From assembly GCA_032716605.1 (NCBI GenBank), contig CM064495.1:45362206-45426205 (forward strand): a stretch of DNA of 64,000 nucleotides, written 5' to 3'. A model generated the notes under the pieces. It did not search any database and was not told where the DNA came from. It was given only the letters and a program-made list of their open reading frames with translations. A program made the position numbers and the translations under genes. Shown piece after piece: positions 23,420 to 34,872 of the stretch (within the stretch, counting starts at the first letter, position 1; every line of letters begins with the position of its first letter). The stretch comes from Paralithodes platypus (lineage: Eukaryota; Arthropoda; Malacostraca; Decapoda; Lithodidae).

Positions 23420-23500
23420 TTCTATGTGAGTGAGGAAGACAAAAGGCAGAACTACCTGTAGCAAGTGCCTGCCCCAGAGTTTAAAGAGTGACAGGGCTAA
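23420..23500 (-). mobile_element. Jockey-like LINE 3' UTR remnant
   Basis: CTATGTGAGTGAGGAAGACA, AAAGGCAGAACTACCTGTAG and GAGTGACAGGGCT correspond to the reverse complement of the LINE 3' UTR at 38400-38475. About 80 bp only. Confidence 0.75.
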
Positions 23501-23930
23501 TAAACAAATTTCGTGTTTGTGTGAAAATGTATATATGAACCCGTAATTAAAAGTAACAAAAACATTACATTTATTTCGTTCATCAAGTATAATGATTTTA
23601 TTATGGTAAGATATTATTATATGGCCATATCTACGACAGATGTGAGACGATCGACTAAAATAAGTGAGAAGATTGACCAGGCCATAAAAATGTCTTGTGA
23701 GCGAAGTGACTGTGTACAAGGCGGAGCTACGGCCAAACGTGCTAGCTGTTATACTTACTACTACTAACGCGAATCTGAATCTGCGCTTACTTACGGCCTG
23801 GTTAGCATTTCCGGCCGCTTTGTTGACGCGTGGCTTCTATATGTTTCAAAAGTTGGGGCCGGGGTAAGATGCGGCGGTTTTGTCGTGCTTGGATTCGATG
23901 CGGTTTTATATTAAGGAACATAAATAATCC

Positions 23931-24013
23931 TTTACAAACCCTAATGTACTTGACTAAACTCATGTAAGCATATGGTCCTCCCGGGATTCGAACTCGTGAC
24001 ACCACACCCAGAA
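23931..24013 (-). repeat. SINE with tRNA-like head, copy 3
   Basis: On the minus strand: GTGTGGTGTCACGAGTTCGA, GGGAGGACCATATGC, and a diverged tail ending CATTAGGGTTTGTAAA. The A-box end is missing, replaced by a G-rich run. Confidence 0.65.
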
Positions 24014-25248
24014 GGGGGAGGGGTAGGAATTATAGTAACTGCAACAGTCTTGGCAATCATAAAAAAAATCCTTTTTCAATTGTTTAGTATGAAATAAAGA
24101 GCTTATAGACATATCTTAGTAATTAATGCAATAATAACTCTTGGCCTTTCTTGTATGCTAAATAACATTTATACATCGTTAAGTTAATAGGAATTAGTCC
24201 GGCCCATTTCCCTATAGGCGTATGGAAGATACATGAAGTGCTTGGCTATGCTAAATGGGGTATGAAAAAATAGTGCTTAATTTCTGTTAATGTAGAGTTT
24301 ATTTCAAAAGTCAAATTCAAACCTATTCGCAAAAAGCAAAGATTATTAATTAGGACCAGCTTAGGAACATTAGCATTAATGGTTTGTAATCACTGACGTA
24401 ATTTATTTACGGATAACGGATACTTATTTCAGTTAATTTATATCTTCACCTTAAGTTTCATGAAGGCTTTCGCGAACTATTGAATCTGCCTCTACATTTG
24501 AACACTGTACACCTTCAGATGACGCTGCGAACAATAGCTATATATTCTATTCTCCAGGCCTCCCTTGGCTTCGCACTTTTAACTCATGCCCCCAGTGTTT
24601 CGTGGCCATTGATTCCCTCTTTTTAAAATAATGCCCACTCTCCCTCTCGATTTCGCTTTCATTCATGCCTTGGGTTTTTGCGGTACGTGTTATCGGGTTT
24701 CTCCTGCGGCCGTATTTTTTATATTCGCGTTACTCCTATTCCCTTTCGCTTTGTCCCTTTCTGATTCTGACCTTTCTTTTCTTCCTCGCACAATGTTTTC
24801 ACCTATCGGAAAACTGGGTCTCTCTGTTCTTTCTTATTTTGAAATTTGCCATACTAGTTTTATTAAGAGTGTTACTGTTTATGTACAGTCAGAAATTATC
24901 TTGTCATGACAGTCTCTTTAACTCATAATAAAACTTGTACCTCAGACAATTTTATGAGTTTTTATTATTGCTAGATATTGAAAAATGTCTGTCTGAGATT
25001 GTACATTTTTGTATGAACAACACAGGACATAAATTAAGTGAACACATATATTCTTGTATGGCTGACTATTTTAGACTTGTACACAATAAGACTATAGTAA
25101 CTTCACAATGAGAAAGCGATGAATCTCGGCTCCAAACTTCTCATAACTCAAAAAGGACGACACAAATCGAGCTGTCATTGCTACAGTTTGGAAAGGGTTA
25201 ACTATGAAATAGGTATGGGTATTTATAGGCCGTACACTCCAACCCTCT
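24014..25248. other. Non-coding DNA
   Basis: Hydrophobic frames at 24631-24928 overlap in two frames and have no known motif. At 24940-25007, TTGTACCTCAGACA faces TGTCTGAGATTGTACA, a small inverted repeat of unknown origin. Confidence 0.45.
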
Positions 25249-25574
25249 TTAAGGGGAGGTTTTTAGTTTGTTCCCTAGACCTCCATCAACCTTAAAATTA
25301 CACCCCCTCGAGTCCCTTTCAAGATAAATTTGTACATTTTTCGGTAGAAAAATTTCCCGGCTGAAAGCCGGTTCCTCTTAAATTACAGGCTCGCTATCGC
25401 TCGCCAGGAAAAAATCGACACCTGAATTGCACGAAAGGTCTTAATATGGGGTGAAAGTTCTTAAAATCGCTAAACTAATGGGGCAAACGTTTTATAATAT
25501 CAAAAGCAATGGGGCTAAACATGAGGGAGAAAGGGGTCAAGAAAAAAATCCCTCAAGTGGAGATCTCCCCTTAA
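25249..25574 (-). mobile_element. MITE-1 complete copy, first of tandem pair
   Basis: Bounded by TTAA at 25249-25252 and 25571-25574. It has GGCTCGCTATCGCTCGCC and the hairpin CCGGCT-GAA-AGCCGG, in which the inner pair is T-A instead of the usual C-G, so pairing is kept by a double change. At 326 bp it has the same length as the 49.39 and 57.63 kb copies. Confidence 0.9.
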
Positions 25575-25907
25575 GGGGAGGTTTTTAGTGTGTTTCCTAG
25601 ACTTCCATCAAGCTTGAAATTACACCCCCATGACCCCTTTTCAAGATAAATTTGTACATATTTCGGTAGAAAAATTTCCCGGCCGAAGGCCGTTTTTTTT
25701 TTAAATTACAGGCTCGCTATCGCTCGCCAGGAAAAACTCGACACCTAAATGGGACGAAAGGTCTTAAAAGTGACATAAATGGGGTGAAAGTTCTTAAAAT
25801 CGACAAACTAATGGGGCGAACGTCTTAAAATCTCAAAATCAATGGGGCTAAACATGAGGGAGAAAGGGAACCAGAAAACAATCCCTCAAGTGGATACCTC
25901 CCCTTAA
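25571..25907 (-). mobile_element. MITE-1 complete copy, second of tandem pair
   Basis: Starts at the TTAA that ends the previous copy and stops at TTAA 25904-25907. Same orientation but clearly diverged from its neighbour, so the pair arose by two insertions (or an old duplication), not a recent one. Confidence 0.9.
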
Positions 25908-26530
25908 GTTACAAGAGGATCACGACCCATGTCTTGTTATCGAAATATATTGGAGTATATATAGTATCACAGAATACACTTATTGAGGAATACGGCCTTT
26001 CACAACCAGGACTCTTGCTGTTAATGGTTCATACTATATTGCTGTATCTATATATATATTAATTGTGGTACATGCAAGATAAATCACTAGCTCCATGGTG
26101 AATGAATACCTTGCTAATTTATCGTAATGTCTTGTTTGGATAATTTATTTTTGTTTTCCACTGGACAAAACTAACAATTCTCATAAATATTTGTTATGAG
26201 TCGATATTACTAAGCATCAAGGAATCTCTTATAAATGATCATTGTAATTGTTATTGTAGACATAGATCACCCATTTCTCGACATAGGGCCTACTTCTATT
26301 CGACATGGGCTACATTCGATACATCAAGGTGTGGACTCCCTCTTGTAATCTCGAAATTTTCAATCGCTACTTTTTCACCAAGTTACATGGAGGTTGAAGA
26401 ATAACAGAAACCTATGTTTTTCTCCCTCTCTCCCTTCTTCCTTCACCTCCCGCCGATTCCCTCATCGCTCGGAGTCTTTGTATAACTTGAGGGAAAATCG
26501 GTGTTATTGTAAGGTTGTCGTCGTCGTCGT
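25908..26530. other. AT-rich non-coding DNA
   Basis: I see nothing supportable before the CT-rich tract. GTCGTC units lie at 26517-26533. Confidence 0.5.
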
Positions 26531-26531
26531 C

Positions 26532-26536
<5 letters not shown>

Positions 26537-26566
<30 letters not shown>

Positions 26567-26790
26567 GCCCTTTTCTCTCTCTCTCTCTCTCTCTCGTCCA
26601 TATCTCTCCATCTCTCTCTCCCTTTCGTTTCCTCTCTCTCTCGCTCATATCTCTCTCTCTCTCGCTCATATCTCTCTCTCTCTCTCGCTAATATATATAT
26701 ATCTCTCTCTCTCCCTCCATCTCTCTCCCTTTCGTTCTCTCTCATTCTCACCCCTCCCCTTCCTCTCTCTTACGTTTCCTCTTTTTCTCT
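26537..26790. repeat. Long interrupted (CT)n tract 5' of the CR1 LINE
   Basis: About 250 bp of CT units with TCGCTCATAT and CCCTTTCGTT interruptions. It borders the 5' side of the CR1-like LINE, whose 3' side runs into another (CT)n at 31690. Frames through it are compositional. Confidence 0.9.
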
Positions 26791-27147
26791 CAACCCAATA
26801 AATTTCCCCCCCCCCACTCTTTCTTTCTTTCTTTTCCTCTCATCCCTGCACCGCTTCCGGAGCTACCGCCAAGTGTCAACAAGTACCACCGGGCCCTCCC
26901 CCCCTTCAAACCCCGGTTTATGAGGGGAAAAAGGGGTATAAAAAAAGGGCCATAAGACCATCCCCCCCCACCCCCCAAACCCCTCCCAAATTTATTTTTA
27001 AATCCCCCCGTAACAGACACTATCCTCAACCCCCACCAACACCTTGCAACCTGCATCATCAACATCGGAACAACTTTTAAGGGAAGTGACCACTCCAACA
27101 TTTTGTACCTTTCGTTTTTGCAAATTCTCCCTCACTAACCCCAAATC

Positions 27148-28317
27148 ATGGCACCGATCAGAATTAAATGCCCCTCCTGTAACAAGAACTACTACAAGGA
27201 ATGGTATCCGCGTCATGGGTATCCAAATGCCAAGTGTTTTATGTGTTTAACTGGTGAAAACCTTTTTGCTCTTGGAGTGCACATTAGAAGCACACAAGGC
27301 ACAGGTTGACGAACTGAAGCGAGATAATCTCACACTAAAGGAGACTGTAGGTGTACTTTCGCATCAAAATTTCTCACTAAAAGAGCGAGTAAAGGACATA
27401 GAGAGTAAGCAAGTCGACGTTGTTAAATATCTTCAAAAAGAAAACCCATCCAATGATCTATATCAGACAGTAGTCAACAGGCGTAACAAGAACAAATCCC
27501 AAGGGAATGGGAAAGCGACACCAGGTATCCCTATCAAAAACAGATTTGCTGTTCTCGCCGAAAACAACGAACACGAGGTAACTGACCACGTGAATGGGAA
27601 TGGGAATGGAAAGCGACACCAGGTAACCCCATCAAAAACAGATTTGCACACGAGGTAACTGACCACGTGAAAGCAAGCTCGAAAGGCAAGAAAACTCCTG
27701 ACAGGAAAACAACGAAACCATCAAATCACGGAGTCAGCGGGAAGGAGAAACTCACCCTAGTATATGGTGACAGTCTCATGCGAGGTCAAGGAGCTGCCTT
27801 TGCCACCAAGAACAGAGGAAAAAGGTCAGTAAAGGTCATTCCAGGCGGTAAAGTCGAACATATCCTGAAAGACATAACTAACTCCGCCATACCAGAGGGC
27901 ACCTGTGTAGTCGTCAATGTTGGCTCAAATGACTGCTTTGACGGAGGTAAGGCCCCAATTAAGACCATAGAAAAAGATTTTGAGAACCTAATTAAAGTCA
28001 TGAAAAGGAAGACCACGAAATGTGTGGTAAGCGGCGTCATACCCCGGATTAAAACAAGCTCATACGGACAAAATAGAGCCATAGAAATTAACAACGCAGT
28101 CAAGGTCATGTGCGAACAAGAGAAGGTACTGTATGTGGACAATTGGACCACCTTTGTAGGGAACTCGCCCCTGTACAGCGGAGATGGCATTCATTTATCA
28201 GAAAAAGGCGTTCAGCACATGAGTGACACCCTAAATCAAGCAACCTACATTGCCCACGAAAACAACGCCAGTCAGGACCGAGAAATAACTATGCTAATAG
28301 ACTCCTCTGAGTATTGA
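27148..28317 (+). pseudogene. LINE ORF1: zinc-finger-like, coiled coil, SGNH esterase
   Basis: The start at 27148 opens a frame with CPSC and CFMC about 20 residues apart, a zinc-finger-like pair. The frame shifts near 27260-27290 into a segment with coiled-coil character (VDELKRDNLTLKE). A second shift near 27604 follows an imperfect 99-bp internal duplication (27508-27606 versus 27607 on) in which the second unit lost a G and 21 bp. From 27667 the last frame carries an SGNH/GDSL-type domain: YGDSLMRG, VNVGSNDC and DGIHLSEKG supply the serine, Gly-x-Asn and Asp-x-x-His blocks. Esterase-type ORF1 proteins are known from CR1-group LINEs, where they assist RNP formation. Confidence 0.85.
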
Positions 28318-28620
28318 TATCGCTACCCCCGGAAAAGCCCTCCCACAACCCCACCCAATCAAACTCCACCCGCACAGTTAAGAGAAATAAATAACCCCAC
28401 CCAACCCTTAGAAGTCCATCACAACCATTTAAAGGAAACCGTCAACCCCAATGGCCCACAAGTTGCGAAAACTTACCTACCTGAACCACAAAACAAACTA
28501 AACAACCCCACCCAACCCCATCCAAGCCAACCCAACCAACTGAATGAATTTGACAACCCGCCGCGGCTTCAAGTCATAACCCCAAACCCATCCTCACCAA
28601 TAAGAAAAACAAATCCAGCG
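28318..28620 (+). other. Inter-ORF region of the CR1 LINE
   Basis: A/C-rich sequence with many CCAACCC/CCCACC motifs between ORF1 and ORF2. The ORF2 frame may begin within it, but no start could be decided. Confidence 0.5.
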
Positions 28621-31404
28621 CATGCTGAGAGAAATGATATAAAAATAATATCCATAAATGCCTGCTCAATAAGAAACAAAATAGACGAACTCAAATGTCT
28701 GTTATTAAATGAGAAAGTTGACGTTATTTGTATAACGGAAACACATCTGAACCTTAAAAATAAAGATCTACTTCATGAATATCACATAGAGCCATATAAA
28801 TTTTTTTCATAAAGACCGTAACAATGGAAAACAAAGAGGGGGGGTTGCAATGTACGTTGCAACCTACTTAAACCCAGTCGAGGTGACTCTCCCCGAAAGT
28901 AATGCAGAAATAGTGTGCGTCAAAATAAATACAAAAAACATGAACTTAAATATCACTACAGCGTACCGACCACCGAGACTAACTGTTGCCGATGATACAA
29001 TTTTTTATGAAATACTAGAGAAAACCCTTAATTCCGACGAAACAGTTTTACTAGGTGACTATAACCTCCCCCTAATTGACTGGAATACCACGACCGGAAA
29101 AAATGCAGTCACGCCTAATGACAAGCTTCATCCAGGACAATTTTTTGACTCAACACGTAAAACAGCCGACGCGAGACAGGAATATACTAGACCTCGTAAT
29201 CACTACCCAAGAAAATTTATTATCAAACCTGGATGTAGGTGAACATCTGGCAACGTCCGATCATAAAATCTTAAGAATCAACGTTATAAGCAAATATTCC
29301 TCAGTAAAAACAACAGGAATGGTTTCGGACTTCAAAAACGCAAATTATGACGGACTTAAGGAATCGCTATCAAACATACACTCAAACCTCATAAATATAA
29401 ACGAAGTAAATGAACTATGGGGACATTTTAAGTCTACAATTACAGAAGCGCATAAACAATTTGTACCCATGAAACCAAAACGTAGTACGAAATCAAGTAT
29501 GCCCCCTTGGTACAGTAGAGACATTGGCAAGGCAATAAGGAAAAGGAATCAACTCCACAAACTTGTAAAAAATAACACAAACACTGAAGTAATTAAAAAC
29601 TTGTACAAAAATAGTAGAAGGGAAGTGAAAAAAAATAATTAGGGCGAACAAACAAAATTACGAAATGACTATTGCCAGCGAAAGTGCCACAAACCCCAAA
29701 AAATTCTACAGTTACGTAAACAAAAATAAACAGATCAAAAGCGGAATCGGACCGCTAATAGAAGATGGCCAGACAATAACAGGCGACACAAACACGGCAA
29801 ATCTGCTCAACAAATATTTTGGCTCAGTTTTCACAGAAGAAATTATCGATCATACCCTTGAAAATAACACCTCAACTCATGAGATAGGAGATTTCACCAT
29901 CAGTGTTACCGAAGTACAAAGCAAATTGAGTAATTTAAATGTAAATAAGACCCCGGGACCCGACATGCTCCACCCGAAAATAATTAAGAATGTCAAGGAC
30001 GAAATAGCAAAACCCCTGACACAACTATTTAACTTATCACTACTACAGGGGATTGTACCGAGTGATTGGAAAGATGCGAACATTACGCCGATATACAAGA
30101 AGGGTAGCAAGGCCAAAGCGAGTAATTACAGACCAATTAGCCTAACTTCAATTGTAGGAAAAATCATGGAAAAAATCATTAGAGATAAGAATGTAGATTA
30201 CCTCGAATCAAACAACCTAATCAAAATAGTCAACACGGCTTTAGATCAAATAAGTCATGCCTAACAAATTTGATTGAATTTTATAACAAACTATTCACAT
30301 ATAACGACATGACGAAATCACTAGATATAATCTTCTTGGACTTTCAAAAAGCTTTCGACAAGGTGCCTCACCGAAAACTATTGGCTAAACTGGAGAGGAT
30401 AGGTATCAAAGGTGAAATTCATTCTTGGATAAAAAATTGGCTTACGGACAGAAGACAGAGAGTGGTGATAAATGGAGTGGAATCGGAGTGGGAGCCTGTC
30501 ACTAGTGGAGTTCCACAGGGTTCAGTCCTTGGACCGGCCCTGTTTCTCATTTACATTAACGATATCGATGTAGGGGTAAACAACACCATTTCCAAATTCG
30601 CCGACGATACAAAAATAGGAAATACAGTCCTGAACGAAGATGATAGAAATGCGTTGCAATCTGATTTAAACAAGATATCAGAGTGGTCGAAAAAATGGCA
30701 GATGCCCTTCAATGTCGATAAATGTCAGGTGCTGCAGGTTGGTAGCAGAAATATGAAATACAAATACGAAATGAATGGCAAACAAATAAAACCGCAACGG
30801 TAGTAAAAGACCTAGGGGTACTAATATCTGAAAACCTAAAAACTTCCGACCAATGTATAGCAGCTGCAAATAAGGCAAACATAGCATTGGGCTTTATTAA
30901 ACGAAAATTTACATATAAACATGAAAACGTAATAGTGCCACTGTTCAAAAGTATGGTGAGGCCCCACCTTGAATATGGTGTGCAGTTCTGGTCACCTTAT
31001 CTGATCAAGGACATTGTAAGACTCGAGTCAGTACAGCGTAGAGCGACGAAGATGATACCCTCATTAAGAAATAAACCATATGAAGAAAGACTTAAACGAT
31101 TGAACCTGTTCTCATTAAAAAAGAGGAGGTTGAGGGGTCAGCTTATTGAGTGCTTTAAGATACTAAAAGGTTTCGACAAAGTCGATGTAAATGCACTATT
31201 CACATTAAACAATACTAATCAAACTCGCGGAAATGGAATGAAATTAAAAACCAAAAGGGCAAACCTAGATGTCACAAAGAGTTTCTTCACCTACAGTGTG
31301 GCGACAGAGTGGAATAAACTACCAGCGAGAGTGGTGGAGAGCGACACAATAAACGCCTTCAAGGGAAGGCTTGACCTCTATCTGCAGAGGGCTGGGGTGA
31401 TATG
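28621..31404 (+). pseudogene. LINE ORF2: endonuclease and reverse transcriptase
   Basis: AP-endonuclease: CITETHL, RGGVAMYV, TTAYRPP, LLGDYNLP and, after a shift, ATSDHK (catalytic E, N/D and SDH blocks). Reverse transcriptase: TPGPDMLHPK, SNYRPISLTS, FLDFQKAFDKVPH, TSGVPQGSVLGP and the catalytic FADDTK. The C-terminal part has VRPHLEYGVQFW and ends LDLYLQRAGVI. This order and style fit the CR1/L2 group. Frame breaks lie near 28806 (a 7-T run), 29147 (6 T), 29630 (8 A), 30230 and 30795. Almost all damage is single-base indels, not substitutions to stops. Confidence 0.9.
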
Positions 31405-31409
31405 AATGG

Positions 31410-31450
<41 letters not shown>

Positions 31451-31615
31451 TATGTATATGTATGTATGTGCACTGTACAGTATGTATATATATACTGTAT
31501 ATATATGTGTGTATGTATGTATGTGTATATGTATGTGTATATATATGTATATAGATATATGTATATGTATGTATGTGTATGTGTGTATGTGTATATATGC
31601 ATATATGCATATTAT

Positions 31616-31687
31616 AGTTTGTAAGGCCAGACTGCCTAGTAAGGACCTTGAGGTCTGTGTGGTCTGTGTATCTATGTAGCTCTATGT

Positions 31688-31756
<69 letters not shown>
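31616..31756 (+). repeat. Conserved CR1 LINE 3' tail plus (CT)n
   Basis: GTTTGTAAGGCCAGACTGCC to TATGTAGCTC repeated twice, running directly into about 33 CT units. The same sequence ends the copy at 37536-38010 exactly, and diverged forms end the copies at 57.37 and 63.92 kb. Confidence 0.85.
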
Positions 31757-31758
<2 letters not shown>

Positions 31759-32166
31759 CTCCACCTCCTTTCTTCGGCACCCCCTTCTTGCACCTTGCTT
31801 TCTTTAATCACATTTTTCAACAGGTACCAAGAAAGTGCATCTACCATTGCTTCTCTATTCAGCTCTATCCTTGTATTCTTTTATTGACTCGCATCGGCCC
31901 CACATGCTTCTGGGGAACTATGGAACCCCAACTGTATCCAATAGCAACTATATAACCTACAATCCCAACAGGGGGAGCAGGACAAAACAAAATATCAGAT
32001 TCAGTTATTTTGATCCATGTTTAGAATGTTAGTAGGTTCACCAAACTCACCCAACAGCAAGCAAGTCTTTAGAATGCACACATTTTCAAATACATATAAA
32101 CTGACTATCTTTTAGCATCAGTTGTATACAGAATAGTTTTTGTTACATAAACACAAAGATGCTGAA
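31757..32166. other. Non-coding DNA
   Basis: I see nothing supportable in this stretch. Confidence 0.5.
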
Positions 32167-32381
32167 TTAAGCCGCTGTCACACGAGCGTTTTTTCCGTCA
32201 ATTTTCCATGAGCAAGTTTTTCTCGTATTATTTCGGGACATTTTCGAACTTGTATCGGCAATTAGACTAAAGGTAGATTATGTTAGGCGGTTGAATTCTG
32301 ATAAAGTGCATTATTTAAGCTTCCAGGCGATAATTGCCCGTAAAAATTGCTCTAAAAAAGGCTCGTGTGACTCCGGCTTAA
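32167..32381. mobile_element. MITE-4 intact copy (215 bp)
   Basis: Bounded by TTAA at both ends. Left end TTAAGCCGCTGTCACACGAG; right end in reverse complement TTAAGCCGGAGTCACACGAG. Both continue with a T-rich stretch and a CAATTTT-type block, giving imperfect terminal inverted repeats of about 45 bp. Diverged relatives are at 45.02 and 56.06 kb. No ORF. Confidence 0.8.
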
Positions 32382-32479
32382 TAAGAAGCGTTTTTCTTGG
32401 AACGAAGATTGTTACTGAGGTAATGTAGATTGGCATGAGAAATGGGAAAAGACCAGAGAATTACAGGAAACGTGTAACA

Positions 32480-32709
32480 ACGTATTTATAACAAAGATGA
32501 CAAGAAAGAGCGAATAACACACCGTAATCGGAAAGAGGTAGGATTGAGGGAAGATGTTGATGGTTGAAGGAGGCAACTGAAGAGGAATAGAGATGTATTT
32601 ATAACAAAGATGACAAGAAAGAGCGAATAACACACCGTAATCGGAAAGAGGTAGGATTGAGGGAAGATTTTGATGATTGAAGGAGGCAACTGAAGAGGAA
32701 TAGAGATGT
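32480..32709. repeat. 113-bp direct duplication
   Basis: GTATTTATAACAAAGATGAC through GAGGAATAGAGAT occurs twice with a 113-bp period and only two or three differences (GTTGATGGTTG versus TTTGATGATTG). A third start (GAGATGTATTT at 32703) diverges. Confidence 0.9.
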
Positions 32710-32778
32710 ATTTGGATAGGAAGAGAATGTGTGAATAATCCGATGTGTGAATAATCCGATGAAATACCCGAGATCAGG

Positions 32779-32962
32779 TTAACCCCTTCTGTGCCGGCGA
32801 CATCTCTATAAAAATATCCTAGAACTATCTAGACGATTTTGTTCAGTTTAAGAAGGATCTGTGGTAGTAAAAAGGGTTAGGTGAGATAGTAGGCAGTCTT
32901 TCAATTGGTAGACGCCCTTCTTAAGGTGAATAAAATTGTCTGTAGTTGCCTAAGCGGTATAA
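32779..32962. mobile_element. Possible MITE-3 relative
   Basis: Begins TTAACCCCTTCTGTGCCGGC and has the family's inner CTAGACGATTTTGTTCAG. The right end (near GCGGTATAA) is not well defined. Confidence 0.4.
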
Positions 32963-33131
32963 CTTTGGTGAAGCTAGATTAGGCTAAGTTTGGTTTGGTT
33001 AGATTTTTGTAGATCAAATAGGTTAGGTTGGATATATCAGATTAGATTAGTTGTGTCCCTTTAAAAATATAGCGAGTTCTACTTGAAACCAATGTATTGC
33101 ATAGGCATACTAGTGATATGTAGATAATAAT

Positions 33132-33255
33132 ATGAACTGCTGACAGTATAGTAGAGAGCCAGACAAAGCAAAATGAACTGCTGACAGTATAGTAGAGAGC
33201 CAGACAAAGCAAAATGAACTGCTGACAGTATAGTAGAGACCCAGACAAAGCAAAA
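33132..33255. repeat. 41-bp tandem repeat, 3 copies
   Basis: The unit ATGAACTGCTGACAGTATAG plus TAGAGAGCCAGACAAAGCAAA starts at 33132, 33173 and 33214. Only one base differs (GAGAGCC versus GAGACCC). Confidence 0.95.
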
Positions 33256-33515
33256 TGGAATGAATGAATGCATGAACTGATGAATGAAAGATAAATAAAA
33301 ATAAGAAAGAATGGTACAAATGAAGAAGAGGAAGAGGAGGAGGGGAAGAGAGAGAGAAGGAGGACAAAGGAGAAAACGAAAACCAGGAAGAAACTAAGAA
33401 CACCCACCCTTTTCCTCACTATTGATCCCCCCTCCGAGGAGTGTGTGGGGGGGCTGGATGAGGTGTGATTGATTTGTCCCACTCACAACTCGACGTCCAC
33501 TGTCCACTATCACTA

Positions 33516-33617
33516 TACTCACTCTCACTCTCTCTCTCTCTCTCACTCTCACTCTCTCTCTCATTTACACTCTGTCTGTCTGTCTGTCTGCCTGCCTGTC
33601 TCTCTCTCTCTCTCTAC
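33516..33617. repeat. CT-rich, CTGT simple repeats
   Basis: CACTCTCT, CTGTCTGT and CTCTCT units in succession. Confidence 0.8.
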
Positions 33618-33654
33618 AGTGGAGCGTAAATTTCGGACTCCATATTATTTGTCA

Positions 33655-33965
33655 ACTTGTTGACCTATAGATGTTTTGTAATATGATTATTTAGGATAAT
33701 TTCAAATACTTTGATAAGAGTAGTTGTGATTGAAATGGGTATGTAATAGGATGGATAAGAAATGCTTCCCTTATTTGGAATTGGATGGATGTTAGCCTCC
33801 TTCCAAGAAGCAGGAAAGAAAAGGGAAGAATACATATACGGAACAGTTTAGCCAGTATTAGAGCAAGTTCAGAAAACAAAAAATCCGAACTAAGGGAGGG
33901 ATTTCATCTAGACCCGGAGCGTTATCAACTGATAGGTTGTCTAAAACTGATTTAACATGGCTAGT
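33655..33965 (-). pseudogene. Jockey-like LINE, RT fingers fragment
   Basis: Read on the minus strand with one frame change, it gives APGLDEIPPL, LALILAKLFR, PASWKEANIHPIPNKGS and ITTLIKVFE. This corresponds to RT blocks before the palm: the A-x-G-x-D-x-I-P motif, the W-K-x-A-x-x-x-P-I-x-K-G motif and the PIS...KVFE motif. It lies upstream in RT order from the part kept at 38379-39655 and may belong to the same or a related family. Confidence 0.7.
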
Positions 33966-34258
33966 GTACATTTTGAAGAGAGACAAACAAAGTCAAGAAC
34001 AAGAACTTCTTTCTCATTATCTTCTAATTTGGAGTTTTGGGCGAAAGTAGTGACAAAGTTATATATTTTGTGAAGTACTAATCGTTAGTTATTCAAATGA
34101 CATTCAAATTTTTAAATGCCAGTGAATAATTAAGATCTAACACTTCCTCAATCATTGTATTCTACATATCACTGCCCTATAATGGTCTTTAAAATCTAAT
34201 GTATATTAGTAATTTCTTTGGTTGATATCGGCTTTCCTCATAGTAGTCATAAACTTCG
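33966..34258. other. Probable continuation of LINE-derived DNA, unassigned
   Basis: AT-rich with no recognisable motif. Confidence 0.3.
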
Positions 34259-34368
34259 TACACTCATACTCCATACTCATACTCCATACTAATACTCCAT
34301 ACTCATACTCATACTCAATACTCATACTCAATACTCATACTCATACTCCATACTCATACTCATACTAA
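34259..34368. repeat. ACTCATACTC-type short tandem repeat
   Basis: About 110 bp built from CATACTC, CATACT and CAATACT units in varying order. Confidence 0.85.
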
Positions 34369-34872
34369 AAAAAAACCGCTCATAAAGAAAGGAATACGAG
34401 CACTCAGTTTTCATCTGCAATATCTCTGATGCCCCTTTTTCTATTCACTCGAGAGCAGAGTTTAGGGAACACTCATCAGAAAAGTAAACTCACCCATTTT
34501 ACGCTAACAATCAACGTTTTGCCGAGAGGAAGGAATTTTTTTATATATTTTGTATACCCATTCTTTTTATTACTGTAAAGGAAAACAATCCACTATGAAG
34601 AGCCAATCTTTCTAAATTGCCGAGACTCCTTCAAATAGCGTGGAAAGGGAAAACTCCGGGTCGGGAAGTGTGAGCCCTGGAGCGAAGGGGGGGGCCGCTA
34701 ACAGAGCAAGAGCACAAGGAGGGATCGGAGACTGGGCCGTCTGTTGGGGGAATTCTGAGAATATAAATTACAGTCGTCACTATGTTGTATAGTAAATGTT
34801 GCACACCCTCAGTTCTTTGAGGTAATTGGAGAAAGTTGTAAGTGCTAATATTCCTTGTATAACGTAATTAAC
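34369..34872. other. Non-coding DNA
   Basis: I see no gene or element. Confidence 0.45.

Larger units (their letters stand above)
26791..31756 (+). mobile_element. CR1/L2-type non-LTR retrotransposon, near full length
   Basis: Layout: C-rich probable 5' UTR from about 26.8 kb, ORF1 (27148-28317), spacer, ORF2 (28621-31404), A-run (31411-31448), TATG-rich microsatellite, a 70-bp conserved tail (31616-31690) and (CT)n. A 5'-truncated copy at 37536-38010 has the same order of 3' features, which shows that the tail and the CT run belong to the element or its preferred site. The 5' limit is uncertain because no second full copy is present. Both ORFs are disrupted, so the copy is inactive as assembled. 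Confidence 0.85.

Noticed and set aside
27667..28317. A host GDSL/SGNH hydrolase gene
   Set aside because: The domain lies just upstream of endonuclease and RT coding in a LINE and follows a zinc-finger-like and coiled-coil region, as in CR1-group ORF1.
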